Shown piece after piece: positions 27,636-38,616 of a DNA stretch of 64,000 nucleotides. Below the pieces are notes generated by a model. It did not search any database, had not been told where the DNA came from, and worked only from the letters and a program-made list of their open reading frames with translations. A program made the position numbers and the translations under genes. Origin of the DNA: Corynebacterium argentoratense DSM 44202 (GTDB lineage: Bacteria > Actinomycetota > Actinomycetes > Mycobacteriales > Mycobacteriaceae). Each line of letters begins with the position of its first letter. Position 1 is the stretch's first letter. The stretch lies in contig NC_022198.1 in assembly GCF_000590555.1 (NCBI RefSeq), positions 946,583 to 1,010,582 of the forward strand, given 5' to 3'.

Positions 27636-29201
27636 CTAATCGAGGTAGAGCTGCCCGCGGAACATCGGGTGCATGAGGTTCTCGGGGCTCAAAACCTGGT
27701 CGAGAGTTTCCTCATCCATCAAGCCCTTTTCCAAAACAAGTTCGCGAACCGACTTGCCCGTCGCTGCGGCCTCCTTGCCGATGAGGTCGCCATTGTGGTG
27801 GCCGATGAAGGGGTTGAGGTAGGTGACGATACCGATGGAGTTGTCGACGTACGCGCGGCAGACATCAGCGTTGGCGGTGATGCCCTCGACGCACTTTTCG
27901 CGCAGAGCTTCCGCGGCGTTGCCGAGGATGCGGATGGACTGGAACAGGGCCTCGCCGATGACGGGCTCCATGACGTTGAGCTGCAGCTGGCCGGCTTCCG
28001 CAGCCATGGTGACGGTCAGGTCGTTACCGAAGACCTTGAAGCACACCTGGTTGACCACTTCGGGGATAACTGGGTTAACCTTCGCCGGCATGATGGAGGA
28101 CCCTGCCTGGCGGGGCGGGAGGTTGATCTCTCCCAAGCCTGCACGCGGCCCGGAGGACAGCAGGCGCAGGTCGTTGCAGATCTTCGACAGCTTCATTGCC
28201 GCACGCTTGATCGCGCCGTGGGCCAGCACGTAGGCGCCGGTGTCGGAGGTGGCTTCGATCAGGTCACGAGCAGACTTGATTTCCAGGCCGGTGACCTCGG
28301 ACAGCGCTGCGGTGACCTGGTGGCGGTAGCCCGAAGGGGTGTTCACGCCGGTGCCGATAGCGGTGGCACCCAGGTTGACCTCAAGAAGACGCGCGGAAGC
28401 ATCGCGCAACACCGATTGCTCTTCAGCCAGGTTGTGTGCGAAAGCATGGAACTCCTCGCCCAGGGTCATCGGAACGGCGTCCTGCAGCTGGGTGCGGCCC
28501 ATCTTCAAGATGTCCACGAATTCGGTCCCCTTGGCCTGGAATGCTTGCTGCAGCAGGTCGATCTTTGCGATGAGTTCTTCCATCGCCGCGTAGACACCCA
28601 GTCGGAAGCCCGTGGGGTAAGCGTCGTTGGTGGACTGGCTCATGTTGACGTCATCGTTGGGGTTGATGATGTCGTAGCGTCCCTTGTCATAGCCGAGGTG
28701 CTCCAGTGCGAGGTTTGCAACAACCTCGTTGGTGTTCATGTTGAGGGAGGTTCCGGCACCGCCCTGGAACACATCAATCGGGAACTGATCCATGCAGCGA
28801 CCCTTGTCGAGAATCTCGTCGCAGGCCCACACGATGGCGTCGCACTTTTCTTTCGGCAGGGTGTGCAGGCGTCGGTTGGCCAGTGCGGTGGCCTTCTTGA
28901 CTGCAACCATGCCGCGGATGAATTCCGGTACGTGGTTGATGGTGGTGCGGGAAATCTGGAAGTTTTCTACCGCGCGGAGGGTGTGGACACCGTAGTAGGC
29001 GTCGTTGGGAACTTCCATCTCCCCGAGCAAGTCGACTTCCATGCGGTAGCCGTCGCGGGCCTTGGACTTCGATGCGGCGGGGCCTGTAGTGGCGGGGGTC
29101 TGCTTGGACTCAGTCTTGGTGGTCGAGGTGTCAGCGGCCGCGTTGGAGGTGTCCGCGGCGTTGTCGGCTGCGGTGTTTTTCTTGCTGTTTTTGGTAGCCA
29201 T
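27636..29201 (-). CDS. aspA: Aspartate ammonia-lyase
   Basis: Converts aspartate to fumarate and ammonia. The fumarase/aspartase signature [11 protein letters not shown] is intact, with [24 protein letters not shown] and the substrate-site THINHVPEF-like N-terminal helix. The enzyme core begins about residue 52 ([20 protein letters not shown]). Before it lies an extension of about 50 residues made of Thr, Ala, Lys, Ser and Asn, lacking a signal peptide and unlike the short N-terminus of enterobacterial AspA; similar extensions are found in corynebacteria. Length 521. Downstream is a strong terminator, then the Dcu transporter. No TGACGYCGCG word occurs, as in other genes here with strongly optimised codons. 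Confidence 0.96.
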   Translation of the reverse strand: MATKNSKKNTAADNAADTSNAAADTSTTKTESKQTPATTGPAASKSKARDGYRMEVDLLGEMEVPNDAYYGVHTLRAVENFQISRTTINHVPEFIRGMVAVKKATALANRRLHTLPKEKCDAIVWACDEILDKGRCMDQFPIDVFQGGAGTSLNMNTNEVVANLALEHLGYDKGRYDIINPNDDVNMSQSTNDAYPTGFRLGVYAAMEELIAKIDLLQQAFQAKGTEFVDILKMGRTQLQDAVPMTLGEEFHAFAHNLAEEQSVLRDASARLLEVNLGATAIGTGVNTPSGYRHQVTAALSEVTGLEIKSARDLIEATSDTGAYVLAHGAIKRAAMKLSKICNDLRLLSSGPRAGLGEINLPPRQAGSSIMPAKVNPVIPEVVNQVCFKVFGNDLTVTMAAEAGQLQLNVMEPVIGEALFQSIRILGNAAEALREKCVEGITANADVCRAYVDNSIGIVTYLNPFIGHHNGDLIGKEAAATGKSVRELVLEKGLMDEETLDQVLSPENLMHPMFRGQLYLD

Positions 29202-29365
29202 GCCACGAGCTTAAACGCCATCGGGCGGCTATGCCAGGGGTTGGGGAAACAAAAGACCCACTTTGAAAGTATTTCACCCCCAAAGGTGGGCCTATCGACA
29301 GGGTTTGACTATAATTGTGATTCAGCTAGCAGCCCTGAGTGTAACCCCGCACGCCAAGCACAGGG
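29202..29365. promoter_or_regulatory. aspA promoter region and hisG 3' region
   Basis: A minus-strand -10-like TATAGT (29313-29308) could drive aspA with a leader of about 100 nt. The leader contains an imperfect hairpin (CCCACTTTG / CAAAGGTGGG). An inverted repeat AGCCCTG / CAGGGCT at about 29331-29365 follows hisG and may end its transcript, although no T-run is visible. Confidence 0.4.
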
Positions 29366-30226
29366 CTACCCGCCCAAACGCGCAATGCGGATTTCGGTCG
29401 CAAGAATAGCCTTCGCCCCAAGATCCAGCAGACGGTCCATCACATCATTAGCCTCCGCACGCGGAACCATCGCACGCACAGCAACCCACTGTTCATCCGC
29501 AAGCGGCGCAACAGTCGGAGCGGACACACCGGGGGTGATCTTCGCGGCGTCATCAAGCTTCGTGCGCGGCACATTGTAATCAAGCATCAGGTAATTCTGA
29601 GCGTGCAAAATACCCTCGATGCGGTTGAGCAAGACGCGCATCTCCGTGGTCATCTCAATGCCACGGCGCCCCACCACCACAGCCTCAGAGGACACCAGTG
29701 CCTCACCGAAAGGCTCCAACCCTTGCTTCTCCAACGTGCGTCCGGTGGAGACCACATCGGCAATAACATCGGCCACCCCCAGCTTGATGGAAATCTCCAC
29801 CGCACCATCCAGCCACACCACCGTCGCATCCAACCCGCGGGCAGCTAGATCCTTCTTCACCAAATTTGGATATGACGTCGCGATGCGTGCGCCGCCCAAA
29901 CGCTCAACGGTCCAACCACTATTCTTTGGCGCGGCGTAACGGAACGTCGACGCCCCGAAGCCCAAGGACAACACCTCTTCAACCTCAGCCAAAGAATCCC
30001 CCGCCAAGTCGCGGCCAGTAATACCGAGATCAAGGTGGCCGTTGGCAACATAGATAGCGATGTCCTTGGGGCGGAGGAAGAAAAACTCCACCCCATTAGC
30101 CTTATCGACCACGGTGAGGGCCTTCGAATCACCGCGACCGCGGTACCCTGCCTCACGGAGAATCTCCATAGCCGCATCGGACAGGGAACCCTTGTTGGGC
30201 ACAGCTACTTTGAGCATTTCAGACAC
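29366..30226 (-). CDS. hisG: ATP phosphoribosyltransferase
   Basis: First enzyme of histidine synthesis, joining ATP and PRPP. The 286-residue long form carries the C-terminal regulatory domain that binds histidine. Motifs: [17 protein letters not shown] at the N-terminus, DLGITGRDL, and the PRPP-binding stretch [14 protein letters not shown]. The GTG at 30226 has an AAGGA six bases upstream; an ATG three codons later is possible. hisE lies 100 bp upstream on the same strand, the usual hisE-hisG pairing of actinobacteria. TGACGYCGCG words lie at 29543 and 29873. Confidence 0.96.
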   Translation of the reverse strand: MSEMLKVAVPNKGSLSDAAMEILREAGYRGRGDSKALTVVDKANGVEFFFLRPKDIAIYVANGHLDLGITGRDLAGDSLAEVEEVLSLGFGASTFRYAAPKNSGWTVERLGGARIATSYPNLVKKDLAARGLDATVVWLDGAVEISIKLGVADVIADVVSTGRTLEKQGLEPFGEALVSSEAVVVGRRGIEMTTEMRVLLNRIEGILHAQNYLMLDYNVPRTKLDDAAKITPGVSAPTVAPLADEQWVAVRAMVPRAEANDVMDRLLDLGAKAILATEIRIARLGG

Positions 30227-30327
30227 GAGAAGTCCTTTTCGTTGTTAACACTTCGCCAACGCACAGCCATTTCCGAGCACGAGGGCATCAAACGGCGCGC
30301 CACACACCGGCGACGCAGCCACAAAAA

Positions 30328-30591
30328 TCAGAGGTACTTGTAAATGTCGTCGAGTTCGATACCCCGAGCCAACATGAGGGTCTGAGTCCAGTACATCAAC
30401 TGCGAGATTTCCTCGGCCATTTCCTCATCAGACTGGTACTCCGCAGCGATCCAGACCTCGCCAGCTTCCTCGATAACCTTTTTGCCGATATGGTGAACGC
30501 CCTTGTTCACGGCCTGCACTGTGCCGGAATCAGACTCGTTGTTAGCGACCTTTGCCTTGAGTTCCTCAAAGAGGCTATCGAAGTTCTTCAC
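30328..30591 (-). CDS. hisE: Phosphoribosyl-ATP pyrophosphatase
   Basis: An 87-residue all-helical enzyme for the second step of histidine synthesis. The core [32 protein letters not shown] holds the metal-binding Glu and Asp residues of the MazG-like fold. The GTG at 30591 ([11 protein letters not shown]) is chosen by family alignment; the longer in-frame ATG at 30741 lies deep in the HAD gene. It begins 10 bp after the HAD stop, and no clear ribosome site is seen, so translation may be coupled. Confidence 0.92.
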   Translation of the reverse strand: MKNFDSLFEELKAKVANNESDSGTVQAVNKGVHHIGKKVIEEAGEVWIAAEYQSDEEMAEEISQLMYWTQTLMLARGIELDDIYKYL

Positions 30592-30601
30592 CCGAACAAG
30601 T

Positions 30602-31279
30602 CTAGACGACCCACTTCTCAATGTCGGCAGGGGTAACCCCAACCCACGTGCGCGAGCCATGCAGCTGCTGTAGCGTACGCACCCCAGCGGGCACCGCTGC
30701 GTCATCACTCTCCGGCAAACCAATGGTGATGCAGCCAGCATCTGCCGCAGAACGCATACCGGTCGCCGAATCCTCGAAGGCCACGCAGGTGCTGGGATCT
30801 ACCCCCAGCAGCCGCGCTGCATGCAGATACGGCTCGGGCGAAGGCTTACCCGCCGGCACCTCATCGCCACAGACAGTGTGGACGAAGAAATCCTCGCCGA
30901 TCGCTCGGATAGATCCGGCCGCAATTTCACGCGGAGTATTGGTAACCAACACCATGGGTACCCCCTCAGCCCGCAGGGCTTCCAACAACTCCCGCGCCCC
31001 CGGGTTCAGCGTCAACCTCGTGGCGAATAGCTCCTGCATGCGCTCGACGGTAAAGCGGTAATTGTCTGCAATGAGCTGATCATTGAGCTTAACGCCAGCG
31101 TGCTCAGCGGCGATCGCAATCGTGTTGCGGAACGACCCGCCGATCGTGCGCTCCCGCAGCTCCGGGGTGAGGCGGCGGCCCAGTCGCTCACTCATTTCAA
31201 AGGTCGCGATACTCCACAGCGGCTCGGAGTCGACCAGAGTTCCGTCCATGTCCCAGAAAACAGCACTAAAAGACCTCAC
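30602..31279 (-). CDS. HAD-family phosphatase (beta-phosphoglucomutase-like)
   Basis: A 225-residue haloacid-dehalogenase hydrolase. Motif I is [13 protein letters not shown] with both Asp, motif II VLVTNT, motif III Lys near [10 protein letters not shown], and motif [15 protein letters not shown]. The small helical cap (C1) fits the beta-phosphoglucomutase-like subclass, acting on a small phosphate ester of unknown identity. It is squeezed between metH (11 bp) and hisE (10 bp) on the same strand and may be transcribed with them. Confidence 0.88.
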   Translation of the reverse strand: MRSFSAVFWDMDGTLVDSEPLWSIATFEMSERLGRRLTPELRERTIGGSFRNTIAIAAEHAGVKLNDQLIADNYRFTVERMQELFATRLTLNPGARELLEALRAEGVPMVLVTNTPREIAAGSIRAIGEDFFVHTVCGDEVPAGKPSPEPYLHAARLLGVDPSTCVAFEDSATGMRSAADAGCITIGLPESDDAAVPAGVRTLQQLHGSRTWVGVTPADIEKWVV

Positions 31280-31290
31280 GATCCCTCACA

Positions 31291-34200
31291 CTACACGTTG
31301 AAGTACTTAGCCTCCGGGTGGTAGAGAACGAACGCGTCCGTCGACTGCTCCGGGTGAAGCTGAAGCTCCTCAGACAGCTCAACCCCAATGCGGCCTGGCT
31401 CGAGAAGCTCGACCATGGTGGCACGATCCTCCAGGTTGGGACAGGAACCATAGCCGAAGCTGTAGCGAGCACCACGATACTCCAGGTCGAAGAAACGCGT
31501 TGGGTCTGTTGCATCAAAGTCGCCGACCTTCACACCACTGCCCAAGTCGAGCTCTCCACGCACGCGCGCATGCCAGTACTCGGCCAATGCCTCCGTAAGC
31601 TGCACGCCAAGGCCATGGACCTCCAGGTAATCGCGGTACTCATCGCGGGCAAACAGATCATTAGCGAAGTCCGCAATTGGCTGGCCCATGGTGACCAATT
31701 GTAAAGGCATGACGTCGACCTGGCCGGTAGCCTTCGCACGCTCCCGGCTGGTGATGAAGTCCGCAATGCACAAGAAGCGGCCCCTGCTTTGGCGGGGGAA
31801 GTCGAAACGCGCACGCACCGCGGCGTCAGGATGCGGTTCCTCCAAAATCAACACGCTGTCACCCTCGGAGACCGCGGGGAAATAACCGTAGACGACGGCC
31901 GCATGGTCCAGGATGCCCTCGGACTTCAAACGATCAATCCAGTAGCGCAAGCGTGGGCGGCCCTCCTGCTCCACGAGCTCCTCGTAGCCGGGGCCCTCTC
32001 CCCCACGCGTCGGCTTCAGGCCCCACTGGCCCATGAACAGCGCGCGTTCATCCAGGTTAGGCAGATACTCGGCCAAGGGTAGGCCCTTGACAATGCGGGT
32101 TCCCCAGAACGGCGGGGTCGCGATGGGAACGTCAACCTCCACGTCAGAGCGCTCCGGAATCTCCACCGGGGCTGCCTCCGCTTTACGCTTTTCTGCGATC
32201 TTCTTCGAGCGTTCGTGGCGGGCCTTGCGCTCCTCACGCTTCTTCTGCGCCGCTAACGCAGTCTCGAGAGCCTCGGCGCTTTGCTCAGTCGTCGAACCCC
32301 CCTTTTTCAGCGCCATGATCTCATCCATCAGACGCAGGCCCTCGAAAGCATCGCGGGCATAGTGCACGTCGCCCTCGTAAATTTCTGTGAGGTCATTTTC
32401 CACATAGGTACGCGTCAACGCCGCACCACCGAGGATGACGGGAATATCTGCCGCGCCGGCGGTGTTCATCTCCACCAGGTTTTCCTTCATCACCACGGTG
32501 GACTTAACCAGCAGGCCGGACATACCAACGACGTCCGCGCCAGCATCCCGCGCCGCGCTAATAATGGTGGAAATTGGCTGCTTGATGCCCAGGTTGACCA
32601 CGTCGTAGCCGTTGTTGGACAAGATGATGTCCACCAGGTTTTTACCAATGTCGTGCACGTCGCCCTTGACGGTGGCCAGCACGATGGTCCCCTTCGAACC
32701 GGTGTCATCGCTAGCCTCCATGAACTGCTCCAGGTAGGCCACCGCAGCCTTCATCGTCTCAGCGGACTGCAGGACGAACGGCAGCTGCATTTTGCCCGAG
32801 CCGAAGAGTTCGCCCACCGTCTTCATGCCGCTCAACAGGTCTTGGTTGATGATCTCGATCGGTGTTTTTTCCTGCATACCTGCGTCGAGGTCCGCTTCGA
32901 GACCTTGTTTTTCACCGTCGATGATGCGCTGGGACAGCCGCTCAAACAAAGGCAACGCGGCCAGTGCTTCCGCACGCGCATCTTTTGCTGACGCCGCGGA
33001 AACACCCTCAAACAATTCCATGAAGGTTTGCAGGGGGTCGTAGCCTTCCCGACGACGGTCGTAGACCATGTCGAGGGCCACTTCGCGCTGGCGTTCGTCA
33101 ATGCGGTTCATCGGCAGGATCTTGCTGGAGTGCGCGATGGCAGTATCCAAGCCGGCTTCGATGCACTCGTTCAAAAACACCGAGTTGAGAACCTGGCGGG
33201 CAGCCGGGTTGAGGCCAAAGGAGATATTGGACAAGCCCAGCGTGGTGTGCACGTCTGGGTACTTGGCCTTGAGCTGACGGATCGCCTCGATGGTTTCGAT
33301 ACCGTCGCGGCGGGTTTCTTCCTGGCCAGTAGAAATGGGGAAGGTCAGCGTGTCGACGATGATGTCTTGCTGGCGTAGGCCCCATGTGCCGGTGATGTCT
33401 TCGATCAGACGGCTGGCGATCTCTACCTTCTTCTCAGCCGTGCGGGCCTGACCTTCCTCGTCAATTGCGAGGGCCACCACCGCCGCACCGTGATCTTTAA
33501 CCAAGCGCATGATCCGCTGGTAGCGGGAATCCGGACCATCGCCGTCTTCAAAGTTGACCGAGTTGACCGCGCAGCGTCCACCCAAGTGCTCCAACCCAAC
33601 GCGGATGACCTCCGGTTCGGTGGAGTCAATCATGATCGGCAAAGTCGAGCTAGTGGCCAACAAACCAGCCAACGTAGCCATGTCCTCGCGGCCATCACGG
33701 CCCACGTAGTCCACGCACAAATCGAGCATGTGGGCGCCGTCGCGGGTCTGCTGCTTTGCGATATCGACGCACTTTTCCCAGTCCCCCGCCAGCATCGCTT
33801 CACGGAACGCCTTCGAACCATTGGCGTTGGTGCGCTCGCCGATCATGGTGATGCCCGTGTCTTGGGTCAGCGGCACGCTCGTGTACAAGCTGGCCACATG
33901 GTCGCTGGTGTCCGGATGCCTGTCTGCCTTGATGACGGCAGGGGTGGCGTCATCACCCAACACGGCGGTGCGGACTGCAGAAATGTGCGCAGGTGTCGTA
34001 CCACAGCAGCCGCCGACCATAGACAGGCCGTAGCCGGTGACAAACTGCTGGAGGGCCTCGGCAAGTTCCGGGGCAGTCAAGGGGTACTCCGCGCCATTTT
34101 TGCCCAAGATCGGGAGACCAGCGTTGGGCATGACGGACACGGGGATAGTGGAATGCTGGGACAAATAGCGTAGGTGCTCGCTCATCTCCGCGGGGCCCGT

Positions 34201-34893
34201 CGCACAGTTCAGGCCAATCATGTCGATACCCAAAGGTTCAAGAGCGGTGAGTGCCGCGCCGATTTCTGAACCCAACAGCATGGTTCCGGTGGTCTCCACC
34301 GTGACGTGGCAGATGATCGGCAGGCGAACACCTGCTTGCTCGAACGCCTCGTGGCAGCCCAACACAGCTGCCTTTACTTGCAGCAAGTCCTGTGCGGTTT
34401 CCACCAAAATTGCATCTGCGCCAGCCTCGACCATGCCGAGTGCAGCCTTGATGTAGTAAGCCTTCAAGTCCTCGTAAGGGGCGTGACCCAGGGAAGGCAG
34501 CTTGGTACCCGGGCCGAGCGAACCGACGACGAACCTGGGCATCCCGTCCGGGCCGGGGCCCATCTCGTCTGCAACCTCGCGGGCGATCTTCACACCCTTG
34601 TAGGCCAGCTCCTGGCAGCGATCCTCGATGCCGTAATCAGCAAGGTTGGGTAAGTTGCAACCAAAGGTGTTGGTCTCCACCAAGTCTGCGCCGGCCTCAA
34701 AATAGGCGCGGTGGATCTCTCGTAATACATCGGGACGGGTGTCGTTGAGGATCTCATTACAGCCCTCAAGGCCTAGAAAATCCTTGTCGACATCCAGGTC
34801 GTAGCCTTGCAGCTGAGTACCCATCGCCCCGTCGCCAATGAGCACGCGAGTAGAGAGGGCATCCAGGAATTCAGTGCGGGTTTTCAAAGCCAT
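31291..34893 (-). CDS. metH: Cobalamin-dependent methionine synthase
   Basis: A full four-module MetH of 1200 residues. The homocysteine module has the zinc Cys residues in LNCATGP and VGGCCGTTP. The folate module starts with TMIGERTNANGSKAF. The cobalamin module has the axial-ligand motif DVHDIG (about residue 744) and SGLLVKS. The C-terminal reactivation domain binds S-adenosylmethionine (RTRF/GYGSCPNL region). It transfers methyl from methyltetrahydrofolate to homocysteine through B12. The linker after the cobalamin module is Lys/Glu/Ala-rich and coiled-coil-like. A -10 TAAGCT (34907-34902, minus) lies 8 nt from the ATG, so the mRNA seems leaderless and leaves no room for a B12 riboswitch. 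TGACGYCGCG words: 31819 and 32989. Confidence 0.97.
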   Translation of the reverse strand: MALKTRTEFLDALSTRVLIGDGAMGTQLQGYDLDVDKDFLGLEGCNEILNDTRPDVLREIHRAYFEAGADLVETNTFGCNLPNLADYGIEDRCQELAYKGVKIAREVADEMGPGPDGMPRFVVGSLGPGTKLPSLGHAPYEDLKAYYIKAALGMVEAGADAILVETAQDLLQVKAAVLGCHEAFEQAGVRLPIICHVTVETTGTMLLGSEIGAALTALEPLGIDMIGLNCATGPAEMSEHLRYLSQHSTIPVSVMPNAGLPILGKNGAEYPLTAPELAEALQQFVTGYGLSMVGGCCGTTPAHISAVRTAVLGDDATPAVIKADRHPDTSDHVASLYTSVPLTQDTGITMIGERTNANGSKAFREAMLAGDWEKCVDIAKQQTRDGAHMLDLCVDYVGRDGREDMATLAGLLATSSTLPIMIDSTEPEVIRVGLEHLGGRCAVNSVNFEDGDGPDSRYQRIMRLVKDHGAAVVALAIDEEGQARTAEKKVEIASRLIEDITGTWGLRQQDIIVDTLTFPISTGQEETRRDGIETIEAIRQLKAKYPDVHTTLGLSNISFGLNPAARQVLNSVFLNECIEAGLDTAIAHSSKILPMNRIDERQREVALDMVYDRRREGYDPLQTFMELFEGVSAASAKDARAEALAALPLFERLSQRIIDGEKQGLEADLDAGMQEKTPIEIINQDLLSGMKTVGELFGSGKMQLPFVLQSAETMKAAVAYLEQFMEASDDTGSKGTIVLATVKGDVHDIGKNLVDIILSNNGYDVVNLGIKQPISTIISAARDAGADVVGMSGLLVKSTVVMKENLVEMNTAGAADIPVILGGAALTRTYVENDLTEIYEGDVHYARDAFEGLRLMDEIMALKKGGSTTEQSAEALETALAAQKKREERKARHERSKKIAEKRKAEAAPVEIPERSDVEVDVPIATPPFWGTRIVKGLPLAEYLPNLDERALFMGQWGLKPTRGGEGPGYEELVEQEGRPRLRYWIDRLKSEGILDHAAVVYGYFPAVSEGDSVLILEEPHPDAAVRARFDFPRQSRGRFLCIADFITSRERAKATGQVDVMPLQLVTMGQPIADFANDLFARDEYRDYLEVHGLGVQLTEALAEYWHARVRGELDLGSGVKVGDFDATDPTRFFDLEYRGARYSFGYGSCPNLEDRATMVELLEPGRIGVELSEELQLHPEQSTDAFVLYHPEAKYFNV

Positions 34894-34950
34894 GAGTAGA
34901 CAGCTTAGTCCATTTTCTTCGAGGGGCTGTCATTGGGGGTTGTGAAAAGA

Positions 34951-34977
34951 AAAAACCCCACGTCATGCGGGGTTTTT
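34951..34977 (-). terminator. Bidirectional A-stem-T terminator
   Basis: AAAAACCCC and GGGGTTTTT flank a 9-nt loop. On the minus strand it ends the mshC unit before metH. Confidence 0.85.
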
Positions 34978-34990
34978 GTGTGTGAGTATT

Positions 34991-35368
34991 TTAGGGCCGG
35001 AACTCAATCGCATCAACATCAAGCTCGACGCCACGGGCCTGACCCATGCGCGCAATCCACTGCCGTAGATCGGCCTCTTCCTCCAACTCGACCACCGCAT
35101 AGTCATGCTTGGCATTGAAGGCGTCCACAGCCGCAGCAAAGGGTGCGATCCACGCATCCCACGCTTCCCCAGGAGCATCCTCTTCAGGCAGCGCATCCGC
35201 AAAGTCCAACAAGATAGCCTTCAACTCCGGCACGACAGCCGGATCAAAGGGCTGATCCCAGAAATCACGATCGTCCTCCGACAGATAAGAACCCGAGCCG
35301 AAGGCCTCCAACTGCTCGGTGAACTCGTCGATAAACGACTGCATAAATTCAAAAGGAAAACGGGCCAT
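34991..35368 (-). CDS. Acidic conserved protein of unknown function
   Basis: A soluble protein of 125 residues, strongly acidic, beginning [20 protein letters not shown]. No catalytic motif, signal peptide or membrane segment is visible, and I do not recognise a family. Its ATG overlaps the mshC stop by one base, so it is translated with mshC, and a strong terminator follows. Co-transcription suggests, but does not show, a link with mycothiol. Confidence 0.75.
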   Translation of the reverse strand: MARFPFEFMQSFIDEFTEQLEAFGSGSYLSEDDRDFWDQPFDPAVVPELKAILLDFADALPEEDAPGEAWDAWIAPFAAAVDAFNAKHDYAVVELEEEADLRQWIARMGQARGVELDVDAIEFRP

Positions 35369-36666
35369 TAGGGAACCAACCTCACGCCCAACAGGGCCTC
35401 AATAGCATGTGCAACCTGCTCGGAGGACTCGCTCAAAGCAGCAGCATCCGCCGCATCACCAGCATAAGCAGACTGTTCAAGGCGGGCATCCGCCCACTGG
35501 TCAATCAAGAACAACACCCGTGGTGTGTCCAGATCATTAGCCAACGTCGCGTGCACGCCACGAACCATCGCCCGGTCACGCTGCACACTACCCGGCAGCT
35601 TGAAGGCCTCACGCCACCGCTGCAAGCGCTCGATCGCGGCGTCAAGAATCTCAGTCGACCACTCGCGATCATCACGATAGTGGCTGGCATAGAGGCCCAA
35701 ACGAATCGCCGAAGGGTCCACACCCTGCTCAATCAACTTGGAGGCAAACACCAGGTTGCCCAGCGACTTGCTCATCTTTTCGCCATCCAAGCCGATCATC
35801 CCCGCGTGCACATAGTGGCCCGCCATGCGATCAATGCCGTAGCAAGCCTCCGCATGCGCCGCAGAGAATTCGTGGTGAGGAAACATCAAATCGCTACCGC
35901 CACCCTGGATGGAAAACACAGAACCAATACGGTTCATCGCGATAGCCGAACACTCCACATGCCAACCCGGGCGCCCCGCACCAAACGGAGCCTCCCATGA
36001 AGGCTCACCGGGACGAGCAGCACGCCACAAAAGCGCATCCAAAGGATCCTGCTTGCCTTGCCTATCCGGGTCTCCCCCGCGCTCGGCAAACAGTGCCTCC
36101 ATGGTTGGCCGGTCGTAGTGCGACTCGTAACCAAACTGCTTGGTGGCGTCCACCTTCGCATACACGTCCGGGTATTCGCCCTCAACCTGGTAAGCGGCAC
36201 CCTTATCGAGCAGCGTCTGGACCATGTCGATGACTTCATCCACCGACTCCATCGCACCAACGAATGCCACCGGCGGAAGGACGGACAATTGCTCCATGAC
36301 GTCGCGGAACACCTGGATCTGCGAAGAGCCTAGCTCGCGCCAATCCACCCCGTCGCGCTCAGCACGTTCAAAGAGCGGATCGTCCACGTCGGTGACGTTT
36401 TGTACATACTCCACGCGTACCCCCTGCGCGAGGAGCATTCGATAAACCAGATCAAAGGTCACATAGGTCGCGGCATGCCCCAAGTGCGTGGCGTCATAGG
36501 GAGTGATGCCGCAGACATACATGCCTGCAACAGCCCCCGCGGCGTCATCGTTAAAAGCCTTGACCTCCCGCACAGTCTGCGAAGCCGAATCGTACAGCGA
36601 CAGCTGCTGATCGGACAGAAGAGCGGGGGAAATTTCAGGTAAAGACGGTCGAGACCACGAATGCAT
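35368..36666 (-). CDS. mshC: Mycothiol synthesis Cys:GlcN-Ins ligase MshC
   Basis: MshC joins cysteine to glucosaminyl-inositol with ATP, the third step of mycothiol synthesis. It is a cysteinyl-tRNA-synthetase-like enzyme: [16 protein letters not shown] combines the zinc Cys with the HIGH-like motif, and [10 protein letters not shown] is the KMSKS loop. PYDATH and a length of 432 residues separate MshC from CysS. It lies 10 bp downstream of uppP and overlaps the acidic protein gene. Its presence confirms a mycothiol-producing actinobacterium. Words at 35635, 36297 and 36538. Confidence 0.95.
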   Translation of the reverse strand: MHSWSRPSLPEISPALLSDQQLSLYDSASQTVREVKAFNDDAAGAVAGMYVCGITPYDATHLGHAATYVTFDLVYRMLLAQGVRVEYVQNVTDVDDPLFERAERDGVDWRELGSSQIQVFRDVMEQLSVLPPVAFVGAMESVDEVIDMVQTLLDKGAAYQVEGEYPDVYAKVDATKQFGYESHYDRPTMEALFAERGGDPDRQGKQDPLDALLWRAARPGEPSWEAPFGAGRPGWHVECSAIAMNRIGSVFSIQGGGSDLMFPHHEFSAAHAEACYGIDRMAGHYVHAGMIGLDGEKMSKSLGNLVFASKLIEQGVDPSAIRLGLYASHYRDDREWSTEILDAAIERLQRWREAFKLPGSVQRDRAMVRGVHATLANDLDTPRVLFLIDQWADARLEQSAYAGDAADAAALSESSEQVAHAIEALLGVRLVP

Positions 36667-36676
36667 GCGCTACAGC

Positions 36677-37576
36677 TTAGCCTGCCGACAGCACGCCGGT
36701 AGCGAGCAGGCCCATCACCAGCAGCCCCACGGGGATGCGGTAGGCCGCGAACCAACTGAAGGAATTGTTGGACACAAACTTCAACAACCACGCAATCGAG
36801 GCGTAGCCCAACACGAAAGCGATGAGCACACCCACCAACAATTGCGACCCCGTCGCCGCCTGACCAGCCTCAGGTGCGAAGGCATCCTTCAAACTAAACA
36901 GTCCGGACGCCAACACCGCAGGGATCGCCAGAAGGAAGGAAAAACGGGCCGCAGCCTCGCGCGACAAGCCCACAAACATGCCCGCCGAAATAGTGCCGCC
37001 TGAGCGAGACACACCCGGGATCAGAGCCAAGCACTGGGCCAAGCCCATGATGATCGCGTCTTTCATAGTGAGGTCTTTTTCTTCGCGCTGTTTCCTGCCC
37101 AGCTTTTCCGCAGCGATAAAAATGAAAGAAAAAGCGATGAGCACAGCGGCGGTGATCCACAGGTTTCTCAACGCCTCCCGGATGTAATCCTTGCCGAGGA
37201 AGCCAATAATCGACACCGGCAGGGTACCGACGATGACCATCCACCCCATCCGATAGTCCAAGCCCTTTTGTCCCGTGCGAAACTCCTTGTTGGCCAGTCC
37301 CTTGAACCAGCCTGTCAGGATGCGCCAGATGTCTTTCCAAAAGTAGACCAGCACAGCCGCTTCCGTCCCAAGCTGGATCACGGCAGTAAAGGATGCGCCG
37401 GCGTCGCGTCCCCACAATAGTTCCGACACGATACGCAAGTGCCCGCTGGAGCTAATCGGTAGGAACTCGGTCAAGCCCTGGACGATCGACAAAATAATGG
37501 TCTGTGCCCACGTGACGCCGTCACTGCTGTGGGCGGCGTCTGCGGCAGCAAGGACGCTGGTTACGCTTTCATTCAC
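36677..37576 (-). CDS. uppP: Undecaprenyl-diphosphate phosphatase
   Basis: UppP (BacA) recycles the lipid carrier of peptidoglycan synthesis and can confer bacitracin tolerance. The motifs [17 protein letters not shown] and [29 protein letters not shown] are intact, and about eight hydrophobic segments are visible. The GTG at 37576 gives 299 residues, close to the family; a longer frame from 37708 would overlap the divergent aldo/keto-reductase-like gene. That gives a 73-bp divergent promoter region (37577-37649). Confidence 0.95.
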   Translation of the reverse strand: MNESVTSVLAAADAAHSSDGVTWAQTIILSIVQGLTEFLPISSSGHLRIVSELLWGRDAGASFTAVIQLGTEAAVLVYFWKDIWRILTGWFKGLANKEFRTGQKGLDYRMGWMVIVGTLPVSIIGFLGKDYIREALRNLWITAAVLIAFSFIFIAAEKLGRKQREEKDLTMKDAIIMGLAQCLALIPGVSRSGGTISAGMFVGLSREAAARFSFLLAIPAVLASGLFSLKDAFAPEAGQAATGSQLLVGVLIAFVLGYASIAWLLKFVSNNSFSWFAAYRIPVGLLVMGLLATGVLSAG

Positions 37577-37649
37577 GCCAAGCCACGCTACCAGCCTGAG
37601 GGCGTGCGGGCGGTTAGGTGAGGGACATTGTTCGCTATTGTTGAGCCCT

Positions 37650-38606
37650 ATGAGACAGCGCTTGGTTGGCAACAGTGGTTTGCGTGTGTCACGTATGGGT
37701 TTAGGCACGCGCGGTTGGGGTGCTGACGTCGCGGAGGAAGAGGCCCGCAGGATTCTTGCGGAATTCTTGGGTGCCGGTGGATCCGTAGTGGAGACTTCCC
37801 CCGCCTATGAGCAAGGACGTTCGGAGGCCATGCTGGGGGCACTGGTGCGTGAATTACCTACGTCTGTCCAAGACACCGTGATTATTTCGACTGCGGCGGG
37901 TGTGAACCCGCATCAGCCTTTGGGGCGCCGGGTGGATTGTTCTCGGCGCACGCTGTTGGCCGACTTGGATAGAACGCTGCGGGCGCTGGGGCGCGAATAC
38001 ATCGACATTTGGAATGTTGGATTTTGGGACGCAAAAACCCCTGCAACGGAAGTCGTTGACACTGTTGAGTATGCGGTGCGCAGCGGCAAGGTTCGTTACG
38101 CCGGTGTGCGTGGGTATAGCGGGTGGCAGTTGGGGCTCACGGCCGGTATTAGTGCGGCGCGCGGATCGGGTGGGTCGGCACTGATCGTCGCGCAGGCTGA
38201 ATATAACCTGCTTGTGCGGCGGCCGGAAGAAGAATTGTTGCCTGCGGTACGCCACATGGAGATGGGCTTTTTTGCTGCCGCTCCCCTAGCTCAAGGCGTG
38301 TTGACCGGTAAGTACCGGTCGGGCATTCCCCACGGGGCACGTGCTGAAGATGCCCACCGCGGCGCCGAGGTCCAACTGTATTTCGAGGAGCGCAACGATG
38401 CCATCGTTGATGCGCTGACTACAGCTGCCTCCGGTTTGGGGTACCCGCCCAGCGTGTTGGCCACCGCGTGGGTGCGCGACCGGCCCGGCGTGACCAGCGC
38501 GATTGTGGGGCCCAAGACGGTAGAGCAAATGCGCGAATACATCGCATCGGAAGACATCCGCGTGCCACAGGCCATCAGCGAAGCCTTCGATGACATCACG
38601 TTGTAA
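37650..38606 (+). CDS. Aldo/keto-reductase-like protein lacking catalytic residues
   Basis: A 318-residue TIM barrel of the aldo/keto reductase superfamily. The overall pattern is clear: [58 protein letters not shown], and the NADPH-site end [12 protein letters not shown]. Of the catalytic tetrad Asp-Tyr-Lys-His only Tyr (SPAYEQG) remains: Asp is Glu (VVETS), Lys is replaced in IISTAAG, and His is replaced in WNVGFWD. It probably binds NADPH without normal reduction, as a sensor or binding protein; this is inference. A -10 (TATTGT, 37636-37641) lies 8 nt before the ATG (leaderless). One TGACGYCGCG word lies at 37724. Confidence 0.85.
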   Translation: MRQRLVGNSGLRVSRMGLGTRGWGADVAEEEARRILAEFLGAGGSVVETSPAYEQGRSEAMLGALVRELPTSVQDTVIISTAAGVNPHQPLGRRVDCSRRTLLADLDRTLRALGREYIDIWNVGFWDAKTPATEVVDTVEYAVRSGKVRYAGVRGYSGWQLGLTAGISAARGSGGSALIVAQAEYNLLVRRPEEELLPAVRHMEMGFFAAAPLAQGVLTGKYRSGIPHGARAEDAHRGAEVQLYFEERNDAIVDALTTAASGLGYPPSVLATAWVRDRPGVTSAIVGPKTVEQMREYIASEDIRVPQAISEAFDDITL

Positions 38607-38616
38607 AGTTAGCCCC

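Noticed and set aside
28640..28655. TGACGTCA palindrome in aspA as part of the repeated word
   Set aside because: It matches only 7 of 10 positions of TGACGYCGCG.
27492..29579. Plus-strand open frame of 695 codons
   Set aside because: Antisense to aspA and into hisG. It arises from the C/G-rich third positions of aspA and has no domain or ribosome site.
34894..34950. Cobalamin riboswitch upstream of metH
   Set aside because: A -10 box 8 nt from the ATG leaves no leader, and no B12-box-like sequence is seen.
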